Origin: JACRCG01 sp964524835
GTDB lineage: Bacteria > Desulfobacterota > Desulfuromonadia > Geobacterales > Pseudopelobacteraceae
Length of the DNA: 64,000 bases
Direction: 5' to 3'
Assembly: GCA_964524835.1 (NCBI GenBank)
Contig: CAZGEG010000015.1
Location: forward strand, 50,632-114,631
Within the stretch, counting starts at the first letter, position 1. Every line of letters starts with the position of its first letter. Below, piece after piece: positions 1-7,756 of this stretch. The notes beneath the pieces were generated by a model. The model was not told the origin of the DNA. It was given only the letters and a program-made list of their open reading frames with translations, and did no database searches. Made by a program: the position numbers and the translations under genes.

Positions 1-156
1 GGTGGCAAGGCCTCCCGCAACAATGTTGTCCCGGCCTGCAAAGAGTGCAACAGCCGCAAAAAATATCTGCTCCCGATCGAATGGGAGGAGTTCATAAACA
101 AAAATGAAAATCCAGCACCGGAGCCTACGAGTGAACACATTGAAAAGCCGCTATAA
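1..156 (+). CDS. HNH endonuclease, C-terminal end (partial)
   Basis: Frame 1 is open from the window edge to a TAA at 154-156, giving 51 residues of a protein that starts outside the window. The visible part begins GGKASRNNVVPACKECNSRK, which matches the end of an HNH nuclease domain: the Asn of the N-VV-A-C segment and the CxxCN zinc pair are present. The catalytic His lies upstream, so activity cannot be judged. HNH proteins of this short type are common as solitary genes or in mobile elements; no neighbour is visible on the left. The 3' end overlaps the next gene. Confidence 0.75.
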   Translation, partial: GGKASRNNVVPACKECNSRKKYLLPIEWEEFINKNENPAPEPTSEHIEKPL

Positions 157-772
157 AGTCGTCATCTATGACTGTGATGGCGTGATCCTTGATTCAATAG
201 AATCCAACTATGTTTTTTACAACAGCGTCATGGGATTTCTGGGAAGGCCGGAAATCGACCGGGAAAACAGCGAAGCCAGAAGGGTGCTCCACACCTATTC
301 GTTTCATGCCGTGATGGATTATTTTTTCACCGCTGACCCGCAGCGGGAAGACGCCCTCAAGTTTGCCAAAACCATTCGCTACCGTGACCTGATGCCCTAC
401 ATGCGAATGGAAGACGGCTTTGTCACCACTCTTGACCAGCTGAAAGGACACACATCCCTGGCGATATGCACCAATCGGGCGACGTCAATGGATATGATCA
501 TTGAGGATTTCGGGCTGTCCGGCTATTTCGAATACATCATGACGGCATCACAGGTCACTCACCCGAAGCCGCACCCGGAACCGCTGCTGAAAGTGCTGGA
601 CTACTTTGGAGTCAAACCGGAAGAAGCTCTTTTTATCGGCGACGGCGAGGTAGACATGCTGGCTGCCGGCAGTGCCGGCGTCCCGTTCATCTCCTACAAA
701 TCCGATCTGCCCGGCCTGGCCCGTATTCAGCACCACGCCGAGATCGTCCGGCATGTTTTTTCTGCAGAATAA
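131..772 (+). CDS. HAD-superfamily phosphatase (subfamily IA)
   Basis: This is a 213-residue haloacid-dehalogenase-type hydrolase, probably a cytosolic phosphatase of phosphoglycolate phosphatase type; the substrate is unknown. Motif I is YDCDGVILD near the N-terminus (nucleophile and acid Asp), motif II is the Thr in AICTNRAT, motif III a Lys in HPKPHPEP, and motif IV is GDGEVDM. An insert cap follows motif I. I chose the GTG at 131, which has GGAG seven bases upstream; an ATG at 104 is also in frame but its GGAGGAG is 13 bases away. The start overlaps the end of the HNH gene. A hairpin terminator follows directly. Confidence 0.85.
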   Translation: MNTLKSRYKVVIYDCDGVILDSIESNYVFYNSVMGFLGRPEIDRENSEARRVLHTYSFHAVMDYFFTADPQREDALKFAKTIRYRDLMPYMRMEDGFVTTLDQLKGHTSLAICTNRATSMDMIIEDFGLSGYFEYIMTASQVTHPKPHPEPLLKVLDYFGVKPEEALFIGDGEVDMLAAGSAGVPFISYKSDLPGLARIQHHAEIVRHVFSAE

Positions 773-808
773 AAAAACTCCGGGGGACTTTTACATCCCG
801 GAGTTTTT
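773..808. terminator. Bidirectional rho-independent terminator
   Basis: The 12-bp stem AAAAACTCCGGG / CCCGGAGTTTTT has a 12-base loop. It ends in T runs on both strands and lies between the convergent HAD and isochorismatase genes, so it can serve both. Confidence 0.85.
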
Positions 809-835
809 CACATCTGATTTATGCAGTGCCGTCCC

Positions 836-1402
836 TTACCTCACCAGTTTCGACAGTCTTTTGAATTCCTCCGTCCCGGCCACCTTCAGCAGTTGAAACA
901 GGACCGATTCCGTACAGGTAGGGATCGCTCCGGCAAGAGTCATGGCCTGAACGGCAGTCTGCCAGTTATGCTTGCTCCGGCTCATGACGGCGTCCTTCAC
1001 GACATGGACAACAAAACCGGCTTCACGAAGCTCGATAACCGTCTGCAGGACACAGACATGGGTTTCCATGCCGGTGATCACTACCTGCGTCCGCCCGGTC
1101 GATTTGAGCGCATCAACAAATTCAGCACTGCCGCAACTGCTGAAGGCCATCTTCTCGTAGCGGGGAGCTGCCGCCGCCTTCTCCTTCAGTTCCGGCAGAG
1201 TTTCCCCCAGTCCCTTGACATACTGTTCGGTCACCAGAACCGGAATATTCAGTTCGGCTGCACTCTCCAGCAGAATCCCGATATTTTTCACCAGCTTCTT
1301 CAACACACCGTCATGCATTGCAACGCACAGTTTTTCCTGCACGTCGATAACTACCAGCACCGACTTGTCCCGATCCAGAAAAAAACTGTCCCTGATTGAC
1401 AT
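836..1402 (-). CDS. Isochorismatase-family cysteine hydrolase
   Basis: This 188-residue cytosolic hydrolase belongs to the isochorismatase/nicotinamidase/YcaC fold. The triad can be located as Asp in VVIDVQEK, a Lys near residue 85 (RYEKMAF), and the nucleophilic Cys in GMETHVCVLQT, which sits after the conserved cis-peptide region. It is shorter than nicotinamidases and lacks their metal-binding DxHxxxH, so a YcaC-like amidase of unknown substrate is the safer call. GGGAG lies just before the ATG. It is the last gene of a minus-strand set after the NUDIX and tpx genes, 75 bases from tpx. Confidence 0.85.
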   Translation of the reverse strand: MSIRDSFFLDRDKSVLVVIDVQEKLCVAMHDGVLKKLVKNIGILLESAAELNIPVLVTEQYVKGLGETLPELKEKAAAAPRYEKMAFSSCGSAEFVDALKSTGRTQVVITGMETHVCVLQTVIELREAGFVVHVVKDAVMSRSKHNWQTAVQAMTLAGAIPTCTESVLFQLLKVAGTEEFKRLSKLVR

Positions 1403-1437
1403 AATTCTCCCTTCTTTACCCTGATGATTCGGATGGT

Positions 1438-1462
1438 CAGGACGCTCCCCAGGAGCGTCCTG
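1438..1462. other. GC-rich stem-loop downstream of tpx
   Basis: A perfect 11-bp inverted repeat (CAGGACGCTCC / GGAGCGTCCTG) with a 3-base loop lies between tpx and the downstream isochorismatase gene. It has no T tract on the 3' side of the minus strand, so it may be an attenuating or RNA-stabilising hairpin within the operon rather than a terminator. Confidence 0.5.
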
Positions 1463-1477
1463 AAAGAAAAACAGCTG

Positions 1478-1993
1478 TTACAGCAGAGCTTTTGCCGCTG
1501 CGATAGCGGCCGCGTAATCAGGTTCGCCGGTAACCTCGGGAACGATCTGGATGTAGCGGATGATGCCGGCTGCATCAACGACAAAAACGGCGCGGGTCAG
1601 CAGCAGCAGCTCCTTGATCAGTACTCCGTACCCAAGCCCGAAGGAACGGTCGCGGTAGTCGGACAGGGTGACAACCTTGTCGATTCCGGCGGCGCCGCAC
1701 CACCGTTTCTGGGCAAAGGGGAGATCGAGGCTAACCGTCAGCACGACGATATCTCCCGGCAATGAAGCCGCCTCCTGGTTGAAACGGCGGGTTTCCGTGT
1801 CGCATACCGGAGTATCGAGGGACGGCACGGCACTGATGATCCTGATTTTACCGGCGTAGCTGGAGAGATTCACGGCTGCGAGGCCGTTGTCAACGACGGC
1901 AAAGTCGGGAGCTGCGTCACCCACCTTGAGTTCAGGGCCCAGCAGGGTCATCGGGTTTCCTTTAAATGTTATGATTCCGGTTTTTTCACTCAT
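1478..1993 (-). CDS. tpx: Thiol peroxidase (atypical 2-Cys peroxiredoxin, Tpx)
   Basis: A 171-residue peroxiredoxin reduces peroxides with thioredoxin as electron donor. The Tpx signature PSLDTPVCDTETRRFN carries the peroxidatic Cys near residue 64. The resolving Cys lies about 34 residues later in KRWCGAAG, the spacing typical of Tpx. The N-terminal ITFKGNPMTLLG also matches the family, and the length is usual (about 165-172 residues). The ATG overlaps the stop of the upstream NUDIX gene by four bases (ATGA), so the two are translationally coupled. Cytoplasmic in Geobacter relatives; no signal peptide is seen. Confidence 0.93.
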   Translation of the reverse strand: MSEKTGIITFKGNPMTLLGPELKVGDAAPDFAVVDNGLAAVNLSSYAGKIRIISAVPSLDTPVCDTETRRFNQEAASLPGDIVVLTVSLDLPFAQKRWCGAAGIDKVVTLSDYRDRSFGLGYGVLIKELLLLTRAVFVVDAAGIIRYIQIVPEVTGEPDYAAAIAAAKALL

Positions 1994-2664
1994 GATAAAT
2001 CCTCCTCTTCAAGTTCTACCATTGCAGGTAGTCTGCAGAATTCTCCACCAGACGCGCTTTCATCCAGCAGCGATAAAAATTGCGTCACCAGTCGATAGGT
2101 GATTCCCCACAGCACCGGCTTGTTATCAACGGGAAGCTGAATAGCCGGCACTTCAAACCGCTTCCGGTCAAAAGCGACACTGCTCCGCAGATGCCGTCCC
2201 GGATCACGCAGGTCGGAAAGCGAAACCCAGAAAAGATCCCTCACTTCTTCGTTCAGGACCGGACGGAAACGCAGCCGGTCTATGCTAAACAGACAGCATG
2301 AGACCCTCACCGGCAGGTTGGCCCCTATGATGTCCGAAAGCCGCCCCAGATAACGCCCCAATCCCAGGTCAATCCCGGTTTCTTCAAACGTTTCCCGGCA
2401 GGCGGCCTGGCATTCCAGCTCACCCTCTTCCAGCTTGCCTCCCGGAAAAGCAATATGCCCCGACCAGGGGTCCTGGTGATGAGCGGCACGCTGAATAAAC
2501 AGAACTTCAACATCACCGGCTGACTGATGCAGTATCATGGCAACCGAAGCGCGCGTACGCTCATCGTACGGGAATTCAAGACCCGGCTCGTGGCGCGCCA
2601 GCTTTTCAGCAATAAGGTCAAACGACCATCGGTTAAGGCCTGCTACTCCATTCATGAAGCTCAT
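1990..2664 (-). CDS. NUDIX hydrolase, CoA pyrophosphatase-like
   Basis: This 224-residue NUDIX protein probably cleaves CoA or related dinucleotides. The NUDIX box is complete: GGKLEEGELECQAACRETFE, followed by ETGIDL, with the metal-binding REtfEEtG core. The upstream HIAFPGG segment and the overall length match the CoA-pyrophosphatase (NUDT7/8, YeaB) group better than generic MutT. It is the first gene of the minus-strand operon with tpx, with which it overlaps by four bases. Substrate assignment is from family resemblance only. Confidence 0.85.
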   Translation of the reverse strand: MSFMNGVAGLNRWSFDLIAEKLARHEPGLEFPYDERTRASVAMILHQSAGDVEVLFIQRAAHHQDPWSGHIAFPGGKLEEGELECQAACRETFEETGIDLGLGRYLGRLSDIIGANLPVRVSCCLFSIDRLRFRPVLNEEVRDLFWVSLSDLRDPGRHLRSSVAFDRKRFEVPAIQLPVDNKPVLWGITYRLVTQFLSLLDESASGGEFCRLPAMVELEEEDLS

Positions 2665-2980
2665 TCACCCCTCTGGATTATATTCCATCCTCTCCATATA
2701 ACGCGCTATCGTCAAGCACTAATTGCGGCATACCCCCGCAAAAACTATCGGCATAATATTTGCTGTCTTGCTGCAAGCTTATCTCTTGGATGTTATGTGT
2801 GCAGATTTATAATTCGCAACTGCCTGTTTTGATGTAACGCTGCCCCGTGATGCTCTATCGGGCGGCCTGCAGGAGGAGATTCAGCAGTCCGTTATTTTGA
2901 GAGAAAATTGAACAGGGTCAGTCTTTAGACTTTATTGTTCTCGCAATTTCATTTTTTTCCGCAGGATTGAGCTTCTGACC
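2665..2980. other. Intergenic region, 316 bases
   Basis: This stretch separates the divergent NUDIX and M23 peptidase genes and should hold both promoters. I see an AT-rich stretch around 2680-2830 and a possible hairpin (GCCCCG ... CGGGCGG, about 2843-2866). No convincing RNA gene or riboswitch is visible. Confidence 0.4.
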
Positions 2981-3760
2981 ATGATTACCTTCAAAACTGT
3001 ATCAATGCTGTTTTTTTCTGCGCTGCTCAGCTGCCTCCCTGCAGCAGCAGAAACCGGTTTCAGCTGGCCGATTTCCTGCGTTCCCGGGATTGATTGTGCC
3101 GGCACGCACTTCCGGATCGGCTATCCGGACGTCGGGGGCACCGGTCTCTCGTTCGCGTGCAGCAGGCCCGGCTATCTCGGACACCAGGGGACAGACATAG
3201 TCGTTTCATCGGTCGAGCAGGGTGTACGCGCTCTTGCAGCTGCCGATGGCGTGGTCCGGTGGACAAAAGACGGATTATACGACCACTGCCCGAGCGATAC
3301 CGATCAAGACTGCGACGAACAGGAAAAAAGTGCTTTGCCGTCGGGAAACGGTAAAGGAGCAACACTGGGCTTCAATGCCGGCAACTTTGTCGTTGTCGAA
3401 CACACGCTCGACAATGTCCGGTATCTGACACTGTATGCCCATCTCCGCAAGAGTTCGCTGACTGTTGCACCGGGGGATAAAGTCATGCGGGGCCAGCACC
3501 TGGGCGACGTCGCCAGCTCCGGGAATTCACAGATTCCCCATCTGCACTTTGGTGTCTATAAAGCCGAAGGCTCCATGTATCGCCCGGTAGACCCGTGGAA
3601 AGGAGCCTGCAACCCCAGTAGTGCCGGTTTATGGGCGTCTGCGGTCCCCTATCGCTCCGATGATCTTCTGGCGGCGCATCCGGCTCACAACCAGGCCAAT
3701 GACCCCGGAGTGTATCTGCAGACGATCCAGCGCAGTTTGCCGAAGAAACGTTTATATTAG
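2981..3760 (+). CDS. Secreted M23 (LytM) family peptidase
   Basis: A 259-residue protein with an N-terminal signal peptide (hydrophobic stretch after MITFKTVS, cleavage near AAAETG) is predicted to act on peptidoglycan in the periplasm. The LytM metal site is visible: GHQGTDIVV (HxxxD motif) around residue 69, and HLHFGV (second HxH) near residue 190, with YLTLYAHL between them. The four Zn ligands and the catalytic His are therefore present, so an active endopeptidase is likely. There are several extra Cys residues (SCVPGIDCAG, a CPSDTDQDC segment) that could form disulfides. A 60-residue tail follows the catalytic core. No obvious operon partner. Confidence 0.88.
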   Translation: MITFKTVSMLFFSALLSCLPAAAETGFSWPISCVPGIDCAGTHFRIGYPDVGGTGLSFACSRPGYLGHQGTDIVVSSVEQGVRALAAADGVVRWTKDGLYDHCPSDTDQDCDEQEKSALPSGNGKGATLGFNAGNFVVVEHTLDNVRYLTLYAHLRKSSLTVAPGDKVMRGQHLGDVASSGNSQIPHLHFGVYKAEGSMYRPVDPWKGACNPSSAGLWASAVPYRSDDLLAAHPAHNQANDPGVYLQTIQRSLPKKRLY

Positions 3761-3802
3761 TACGCTGTATGTATAATATCGCCAATTCCCAGTGAGGGTG
3801 TC

Positions 3803-4018
3803 ATGCTGATCCCGATTATTACCACCTGCAAAGAACCCGACTCAGTTCCTCCGCACATCCTTGACCGAATGCTCGCCTGCGGTGAAGTACACGCCTTTGA
3901 ACGGTCAACCGGATGGGTTGTGGTCGGTCGCGACCCGATACGAGCATCAAGGCAACCGTATCACGGTCTTGAACGGCGCCGGTCGGTTTCATTCCGATTG
4001 CCGTCGCTGGCAGCCTGA
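3803..4018 (+). CDS. GSU3473-like small protein
   Basis: This 71-residue protein resembles the small uncharacterised proteins named after GSU3473 in Geobacter: an N-terminal MLIPIITT strand, a helix ILDRMLACGEV, then the hallmark FERSTGWVVVGRDPIR and an ERRR tail. GAGGGTG lies just upstream of the ATG. Many such genes occur per genome, and their role is unknown. The assignment rests on my recollection of the family pattern. Confidence 0.55.
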   Translation: MLIPIITTCKEPDSVPPHILDRMLACGEVHAFERSTGWVVVGRDPIRASRQPYHGLERRRSVSFRLPSLAA

Positions 4019-4107
4019 CAGTAACTGGCAGATTCATCCTTCCTTTACCGCAAGCCGTTCTCCGGCGGCTTGCGCCCGATTGACTCCGGAAATACCTATT
4101 CATACCA

Positions 4108-5109
4108 ATGCCGCTGATTTCAATCCTCATGCCGGTCCGCAATGAAGAGCGCTACCTGCCGGGAGCGCTGGACTCCCTGTATCGCCAGAGCTGTACCGAC
4201 TGGGAGCTGATCGCGGTTGATGATGGCTCCAGCGACCGAACGGCAGCCATCCTTGCCGGAGCTGCCAGTAGAGACAGCCGAGTCATCGTTATCCGGCGCG
4301 AGGGGGGCGGGCTGGTGGCAGCCCTCAATGCCGGCCTGGAAGCCTGCCGGTCTCCGCTGCTGGCACGTTTTGACGGCGATGACATCAGCCATCCCCGACG
4401 GCTTGAACAGCAGGCCTCCTACCTGGAGGCTCACCCCGAAACGGGACTGGTGGCCTGCGGCTTCAGGCATTTCCCGCGGAGCGGCATCAAACAGGGAATG
4501 ATCGATTATGAAACCTGGCAGAACGGCCTGACGGATCATTTCCTGATCATCCGAGACCTGTTTGTGGAATCCCCCTTTGTCCACCCGAGCATCATGGCCC
4601 GCCGTTCAATCCTGGAAGAGGTCGGGGGATATCATGATGCAGGCTGGCCGGAGGATTATGACCTCTGGCTGCGCATGGGGGCGGCAGGGGTACGGTTTAC
4701 CCGCCTGCCGCAGACGCTGCTGTTCTGGCGCGACCACCCGGAACGCGCGACCCGTACGATGGATGAATATACTTTGCACGCTTTCCGGGACTGCAAATGC
4801 CACCACCTGCTTCACGGCTTCCTGAAGGGTGCCGCCGATGTCGTCATCGCCGGTGCGGGGCTGGAAGCGCGGGCCTGGCAGCGGCTGCTGGCCGCGGCGG
4901 GTGTGACGGTTTCAACCTGGCTGGATGTCGATCCGAGGAAGATCGGGCGCATGCTGCACCATGCGCCGGTCATCTCCCCCGACCAACTGCACCTGAAGGG
5001 AAGAAAAATGATCGTGGCCATCGGTGTGCGCGGTGCGCGGGAGCAGTTCCGGAGCGTCGCGGCAGGGCGCGGCTGGCAGGAAGGCGTGGACTTTGTCTGC
5101 GTCGCGTGA
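4108..5109 (+). CDS. GT2-family glycosyltransferase with C-terminal nucleotide-binding-like domain
   Basis: A 333-residue GT-A glycosyltransferase, likely involved in surface polysaccharide or protein glycan assembly on the cytoplasmic face. N-terminal ISILMPVRNEERYL and AVDDGSSDRT bind the nucleotide sugar, ARFDGDDIS is the DxD metal motif, and WPEDYDLWLRM is the acceptor/catalytic ED segment near residue 185. After residue 245 a separate domain starts with ADVVIAGAGLEARAWQRLL, a Rossmann-like glycine motif resembling the N-terminus of PglD-type sugar acyltransferases. It is truncated before any hexapeptide repeat. Sugar and acceptor are unknown. Confidence 0.85.
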   Translation: MPLISILMPVRNEERYLPGALDSLYRQSCTDWELIAVDDGSSDRTAAILAGAASRDSRVIVIRREGGGLVAALNAGLEACRSPLLARFDGDDISHPRRLEQQASYLEAHPETGLVACGFRHFPRSGIKQGMIDYETWQNGLTDHFLIIRDLFVESPFVHPSIMARRSILEEVGGYHDAGWPEDYDLWLRMGAAGVRFTRLPQTLLFWRDHPERATRTMDEYTLHAFRDCKCHHLLHGFLKGAADVVIAGAGLEARAWQRLLAAAGVTVSTWLDVDPRKIGRMLHHAPVISPDQLHLKGRKMIVAIGVRGAREQFRSVAAGRGWQEGVDFVCVA

Positions 5110-5162
5110 TAAAAAATGAGGAGCCGCAGCGGCAGAATAGATACAAAGAGAGGGAATTACGG

Positions 5163-5465
5163 ATGTTACCAAGTAAAGAAGAATTGGCTCTTACAATTGA
5201 TGAAGCTGACTGGAGCTCCCTGCGGGCCCACCTGGGGCGAGGCGGATTGATTCTGGTGGATGATACCCTTGACCTTGCTGAAACCGCCCAAAAAGTTGCG
5301 GCCGATGATGTCGAGATAATTCAGCAGCTGGTGGAAAACGGCCTGATCGGCAAGCCATCAGACTCAAAGATCCGCTCCTGGGAAGAGGACAAGCATAAAA
5401 AGTTTGCGATGCTGATTGTCAGCCCGTATGTGCTCTTCCAGGAAAAGATGCCGACCTTTCACTGA
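5163..5465 (+). CDS. DUF2288 family protein
   Basis: A 100-residue cytosolic protein with the DUF2288 pattern: ADWSSLRAHLGRGGLILVDD, then LDLAETAQKVAADDV and a C-terminal MLIVSPYVLFQEK. The ATG at 5163 has AGAGGG upstream, a better start than any upstream codon, which would run into the glycosyltransferase gene. It lies 53 bases after the glycosyltransferase and 19 bases before yceH, so it may be co-transcribed. Function unknown. Confidence 0.75.
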   Translation: MLPSKEELALTIDEADWSSLRAHLGRGGLILVDDTLDLAETAQKVAADDVEIIQQLVENGLIGKPSDSKIRSWEEDKHKKFAMLIVSPYVLFQEKMPTFH

Positions 5466-5484
5466 TTACATCCGGGGTTTACAC

Positions 5485-6144
5485 GTGGAGACCATACTTA
5501 ACGAAAATGAAGTGCGCATTCTAGGCAGCCTGATAGAAAAGGAGCTGACGACGCCGGAATATTACCCGCTGTCGCTCAATTCCCTCACCAACGCCTGCAA
5601 CCAGAAGTCCAACCGCGATCCGGTCCTGGCCCTGACGGAGGATGATGTCGTGCGGGCCCTGGATTCCCTCCGCTTCAAACAGCTGGTGGTGCTTTCGGCA
5701 GACGGCGGACGCGTACCGAAATACCGCCATCTGCTGGCCGAGAAATTCGGGTTGATGCCGGCCGAGCAGGCAATCCTCTGCGAACTGCTGGTGCGCGGCC
5801 CGCAGACCCTCGGCGAGTTGCGTACCCGGGGAGAACGAATGCATCCGTTCGGCGGACTGGCTGCGGTTGAGGAGGTTTTGCAGGAGCTGATCCAGCGGGA
5901 AAACCCGCTGATTGCGTTGCTGCCCCGCCAGCCGGGGAGGAAAGAAGGGCGCTATGCCCAGCTTTTTTCCGGGATGCCGGATACGTCGGCAGAAGAGTGC
6001 GAATCTGCGCCAGAGGCGGCACGGGTGCGGGTAATGGCGGAAAACGAACGAATTGCGAAGCTTGAGGAAGAGGTCACCGCCCTGCGGGGTGAAGTGGCCG
6101 CCCTTCAGCAGCAGATGGCGGAGTTCAAGGCGCAATTTGAATAA
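5485..6144 (+). CDS. YceH family protein (DUF480)
   Basis: A 219-residue protein matching the YceH family: ILNENEVRILGSLIEKELTT at the N-terminus, YYPLSLNSLTNACNQKSNRD, then a second winged-helix segment (EQAILCELLVRGPQTLGELR). The C-terminus is a coiled coil (ERIAKLEEEVTALRGEVAAL). The protein looks like two tandem winged helices and may bind DNA, but its function is not established. The GTG at 5485 gives the conserved N-terminus. Confidence 0.85.
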   Translation: METILNENEVRILGSLIEKELTTPEYYPLSLNSLTNACNQKSNRDPVLALTEDDVVRALDSLRFKQLVVLSADGGRVPKYRHLLAEKFGLMPAEQAILCELLVRGPQTLGELRTRGERMHPFGGLAAVEEVLQELIQRENPLIALLPRQPGRKEGRYAQLFSGMPDTSAEECESAPEAARVRVMAENERIAKLEEEVTALRGEVAALQQQMAEFKAQFE

Positions 6145-6488
6145 GATTTTTGCTTGTCTGATTTACTATAACCGCTCAAAATTGCGGATTAACGCTATGT
6201 CCCAGTTTCAAATACCTGTCTGTTTCCTTCATTCCAATCCCCTACCCTGAACCGCCCCTGACTGCACCGTTATATTTCAGTATCTCATATCTCCTTTGAC
6301 TTCGATTAAACGCAGGATTACATTGCACGTTACTGAATTTCCCCCTACAAGGCTTGTATTTCAAGACAGCCCACTCAGAGGGGAAATGTTCCGGTAGAAC
6401 CAGCAGGGTTGTTGGCCAACATCCCAAATGTCATGTTGCCAGATCTTATCAATAACAAGTTGAACCAAAAACGTCAGATGGGTCATCA
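6145..6488. other. Intergenic region, 344 bases
   Basis: AT-rich sequence between yceH and the DUF2007-like gene. I find no open frame with a credible start, no strong terminator and no recognisable RNA motif. The base composition is lower in GC than the flanks and continues into the toxin-antitoxin region to the right, which fits an acquired segment. Confidence 0.4.
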
Positions 6489-6812
6489 ATGTTCTCTCCA
6501 AGATGCAAATGTGAATATCAAGAAGGTTTCACCACATGCGCTGATTGCGAAATTCAATTGGTAGGGAGTCTACCAGCTGAAATTTGCTCAGAAGATACTC
6601 CACATGACATGGTGACTGTTTATGAAACATTTAGTCAGCCGGATATCATGTTTATAAAATCAGCGCTTGACTCCGCTGATATTCCTTATCACTTCTCAGG
6701 CGTTTTTTTTCACATGATGGGCATAATGCCCTTACCGGCTCGGCTTCTTATTCCGTCCGACAAAAAGGAGCAAACCCTTGAAATCCTCCGGAGTTTGCAA
6801 TTCATTAACTAA
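6489..6812 (+). CDS. DUF2007-like protein with N-terminal zinc ribbon
   Basis: A 107-residue small protein. The N-terminus has a C-x-C-x9-C-x2-C arrangement (CKCEYQEGFTTCADC), a probable zinc knuckle. The rest (VTVYETFSQPDIMFIKSALD ... LLIPSDKKEQTLEIL) matches the DUF2007 putative signal-transducing fold. The gene stands alone upstream of a toxin-antitoxin pair. The function of this family is not known. Confidence 0.65.
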   Translation: MFSPRCKCEYQEGFTTCADCEIQLVGSLPAEICSEDTPHDMVTVYETFSQPDIMFIKSALDSADIPYHFSGVFFHMMGIMPLPARLLIPSDKKEQTLEILRSLQFIN

Positions 6813-6907
6813 TTATAAATTTCGGCATAACAGGCAGTGCCTACAATTGGATCTAACTACGAGAGAAATAAATAGACCAATAATAGCAAATACGCTATAT
6901 TGAACTC

Positions 6908-7240
6908 ATGATTTGGACAATCACCTACTACAACGATTCAGTACAAGAGGAAATCCTTGCGATGCCCTCTGGATTCCTTGGTCGCTATCTTCGTTATACC
7001 GACAGGATGGAAGTCTATGGACCAGATCTAGGTATGCCGCATACTCGCGCAATGGGAGACGGTCTTTTTGAATTACGATTGAAGGCAGCAGAGGGAATAG
7101 CAAGAGTTTTCTACTGTACAATGGTTGGCAGAAAAATTGTGGTGTTGCACCAATTTATCAAAAAAACAGACAAAACCCCGCCAAGAGAACTTGAAACAGC
7201 ACGACGGAGGATGAAGGAGTTCAAAAATGCTAACTCATAA
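6908..7240 (+). CDS. RelE/HigB-type toxin (Gp49-like, DUF891)
   Basis: A 110-residue toxin of the phage-derived Gp49/HigB-like group, predicted to cleave mRNA at the ribosome. Family marks are ITYYNDSVQEEILAMP at the N-terminus, LGMPHTRAMGDGLFELRLKA in the middle, and the C-terminal RVFYCTMVGRKIVVLHQFIK followed by KKTDKTPPRELETARRR. The Lys/Arg-rich end is typical of the catalytic or RNA-contacting surface. It overlaps the antitoxin gene by 14 bases, toxin first as in higBA loci. Confidence 0.9.
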   Translation: MIWTITYYNDSVQEEILAMPSGFLGRYLRYTDRMEVYGPDLGMPHTRAMGDGLFELRLKAAEGIARVFYCTMVGRKIVVLHQFIKKTDKTPPRELETARRRMKEFKNANS

Positions 7241-7580
7241 AGAACTTAAAACACGCGCCCTTGAACAAGCAGACGTTAAAGCCGAATATGATCAACTGGA
7301 CGAAGAATTCAAATTTCTCGATGAGTTCCTCAAAGCTCGTGCCGCCGCAGGTGTAACACAGGCTGAAGTCGCAGAGCGTATCGGTACAACCCAGTCTGCT
7401 ATCGCCCGCCTCGAATCAGGTCGGGGGAAACATTCCCCTTCAATTGCGACATTAGAAAAATATGCACACGCCCTCGGATGCCGTTTGGAGTTGCGATTAG
7501 TTAGTGAAATGGTATCAAGAAAAGCAGAAGTCAAAACATCAAGTGCAACCGGACATACAAAAAAGTTGCGCGCCGCTTAG
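7227..7580 (+). CDS. XRE-family antitoxin (HigA-like)
   Basis: A 117-residue antitoxin partner of the preceding toxin. A Cro/C1-type helix-turn-helix occupies roughly residues 43-95 (GVTQAEVAERIGTTQSAIAR ... SPSIATLEKYAHALG). It would bind its own promoter and neutralise the toxin. The last ten residues, TGHTKKLRAA, and the DNA beyond them recur in the unrelated-looking antitoxin at 61985-62341 (see findings). The rest of the two antitoxins aligns poorly. Confidence 0.9.
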   Translation: MLTHKELKTRALEQADVKAEYDQLDEEFKFLDEFLKARAAAGVTQAEVAERIGTTQSAIARLESGRGKHSPSIATLEKYAHALGCRLELRLVSEMVSRKAEVKTSSATGHTKKLRAA

Positions 7581-7692
7581 AATCTCGCCTGCACCCCGAA
7601 AGCAACCCCGAGAAGCAATCGAAATGCCCAACCAATCGGCAAGACCGGGCCAAAAACACAGCCCGGTCAGCTTCACCACCGTTACAGCAAAA
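7537..7692 (+). repeat. Shared 3' module of the TA locus, copy 1 (with stem-loop 7643-7668)
   Basis: The segment covers the end of the antitoxin gene, the spacer AAAGCAACCCCGAGAA and an 8-bp hairpin (GACCGGGC, loop CAAAAACACA, GCCCGGTC), then CAGCTTCACC. The same arrangement occurs at 62301-62465 with a different but equally paired stem. It is not followed by a T run, so it is not a simple terminator. Confidence 0.6.
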
Positions 7693-7724
7693 ACGCCCCA
7701 CTTCCTTTAAGGAGGTGGGGCGTT
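7692..7724 (-). terminator. Terminator of the hflX transcript
   Basis: On the minus strand AACGCCCCACCTCC pairs with GGAAGTGGGGCGTT around a TTAAA loop (one G-A mismatch), followed by TTTTTGC. It is placed 33 bases after the hflX stop. Confidence 0.85.
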
Positions 7725-7756
7725 GGATTCTCAATAAATCATCTGGCAAGGCAGCA

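Noticed and set aside
3861..4145. A second frame overlapping the GSU3473-like gene and the glycosyltransferase start
   Set aside because: It has no ribosome-binding site, overlaps both better-supported genes, and its sequence matches no family I recognise.
6824..6862. GGCATAAC...ATCTAAC stretch as an attC site upstream of the first TA pair
   Set aside because: The ATCTAAC core fits RYYYAAC, but there is no matching second core and no pairing inner arms, so it does not reach the standard of the 63-kb repeats.
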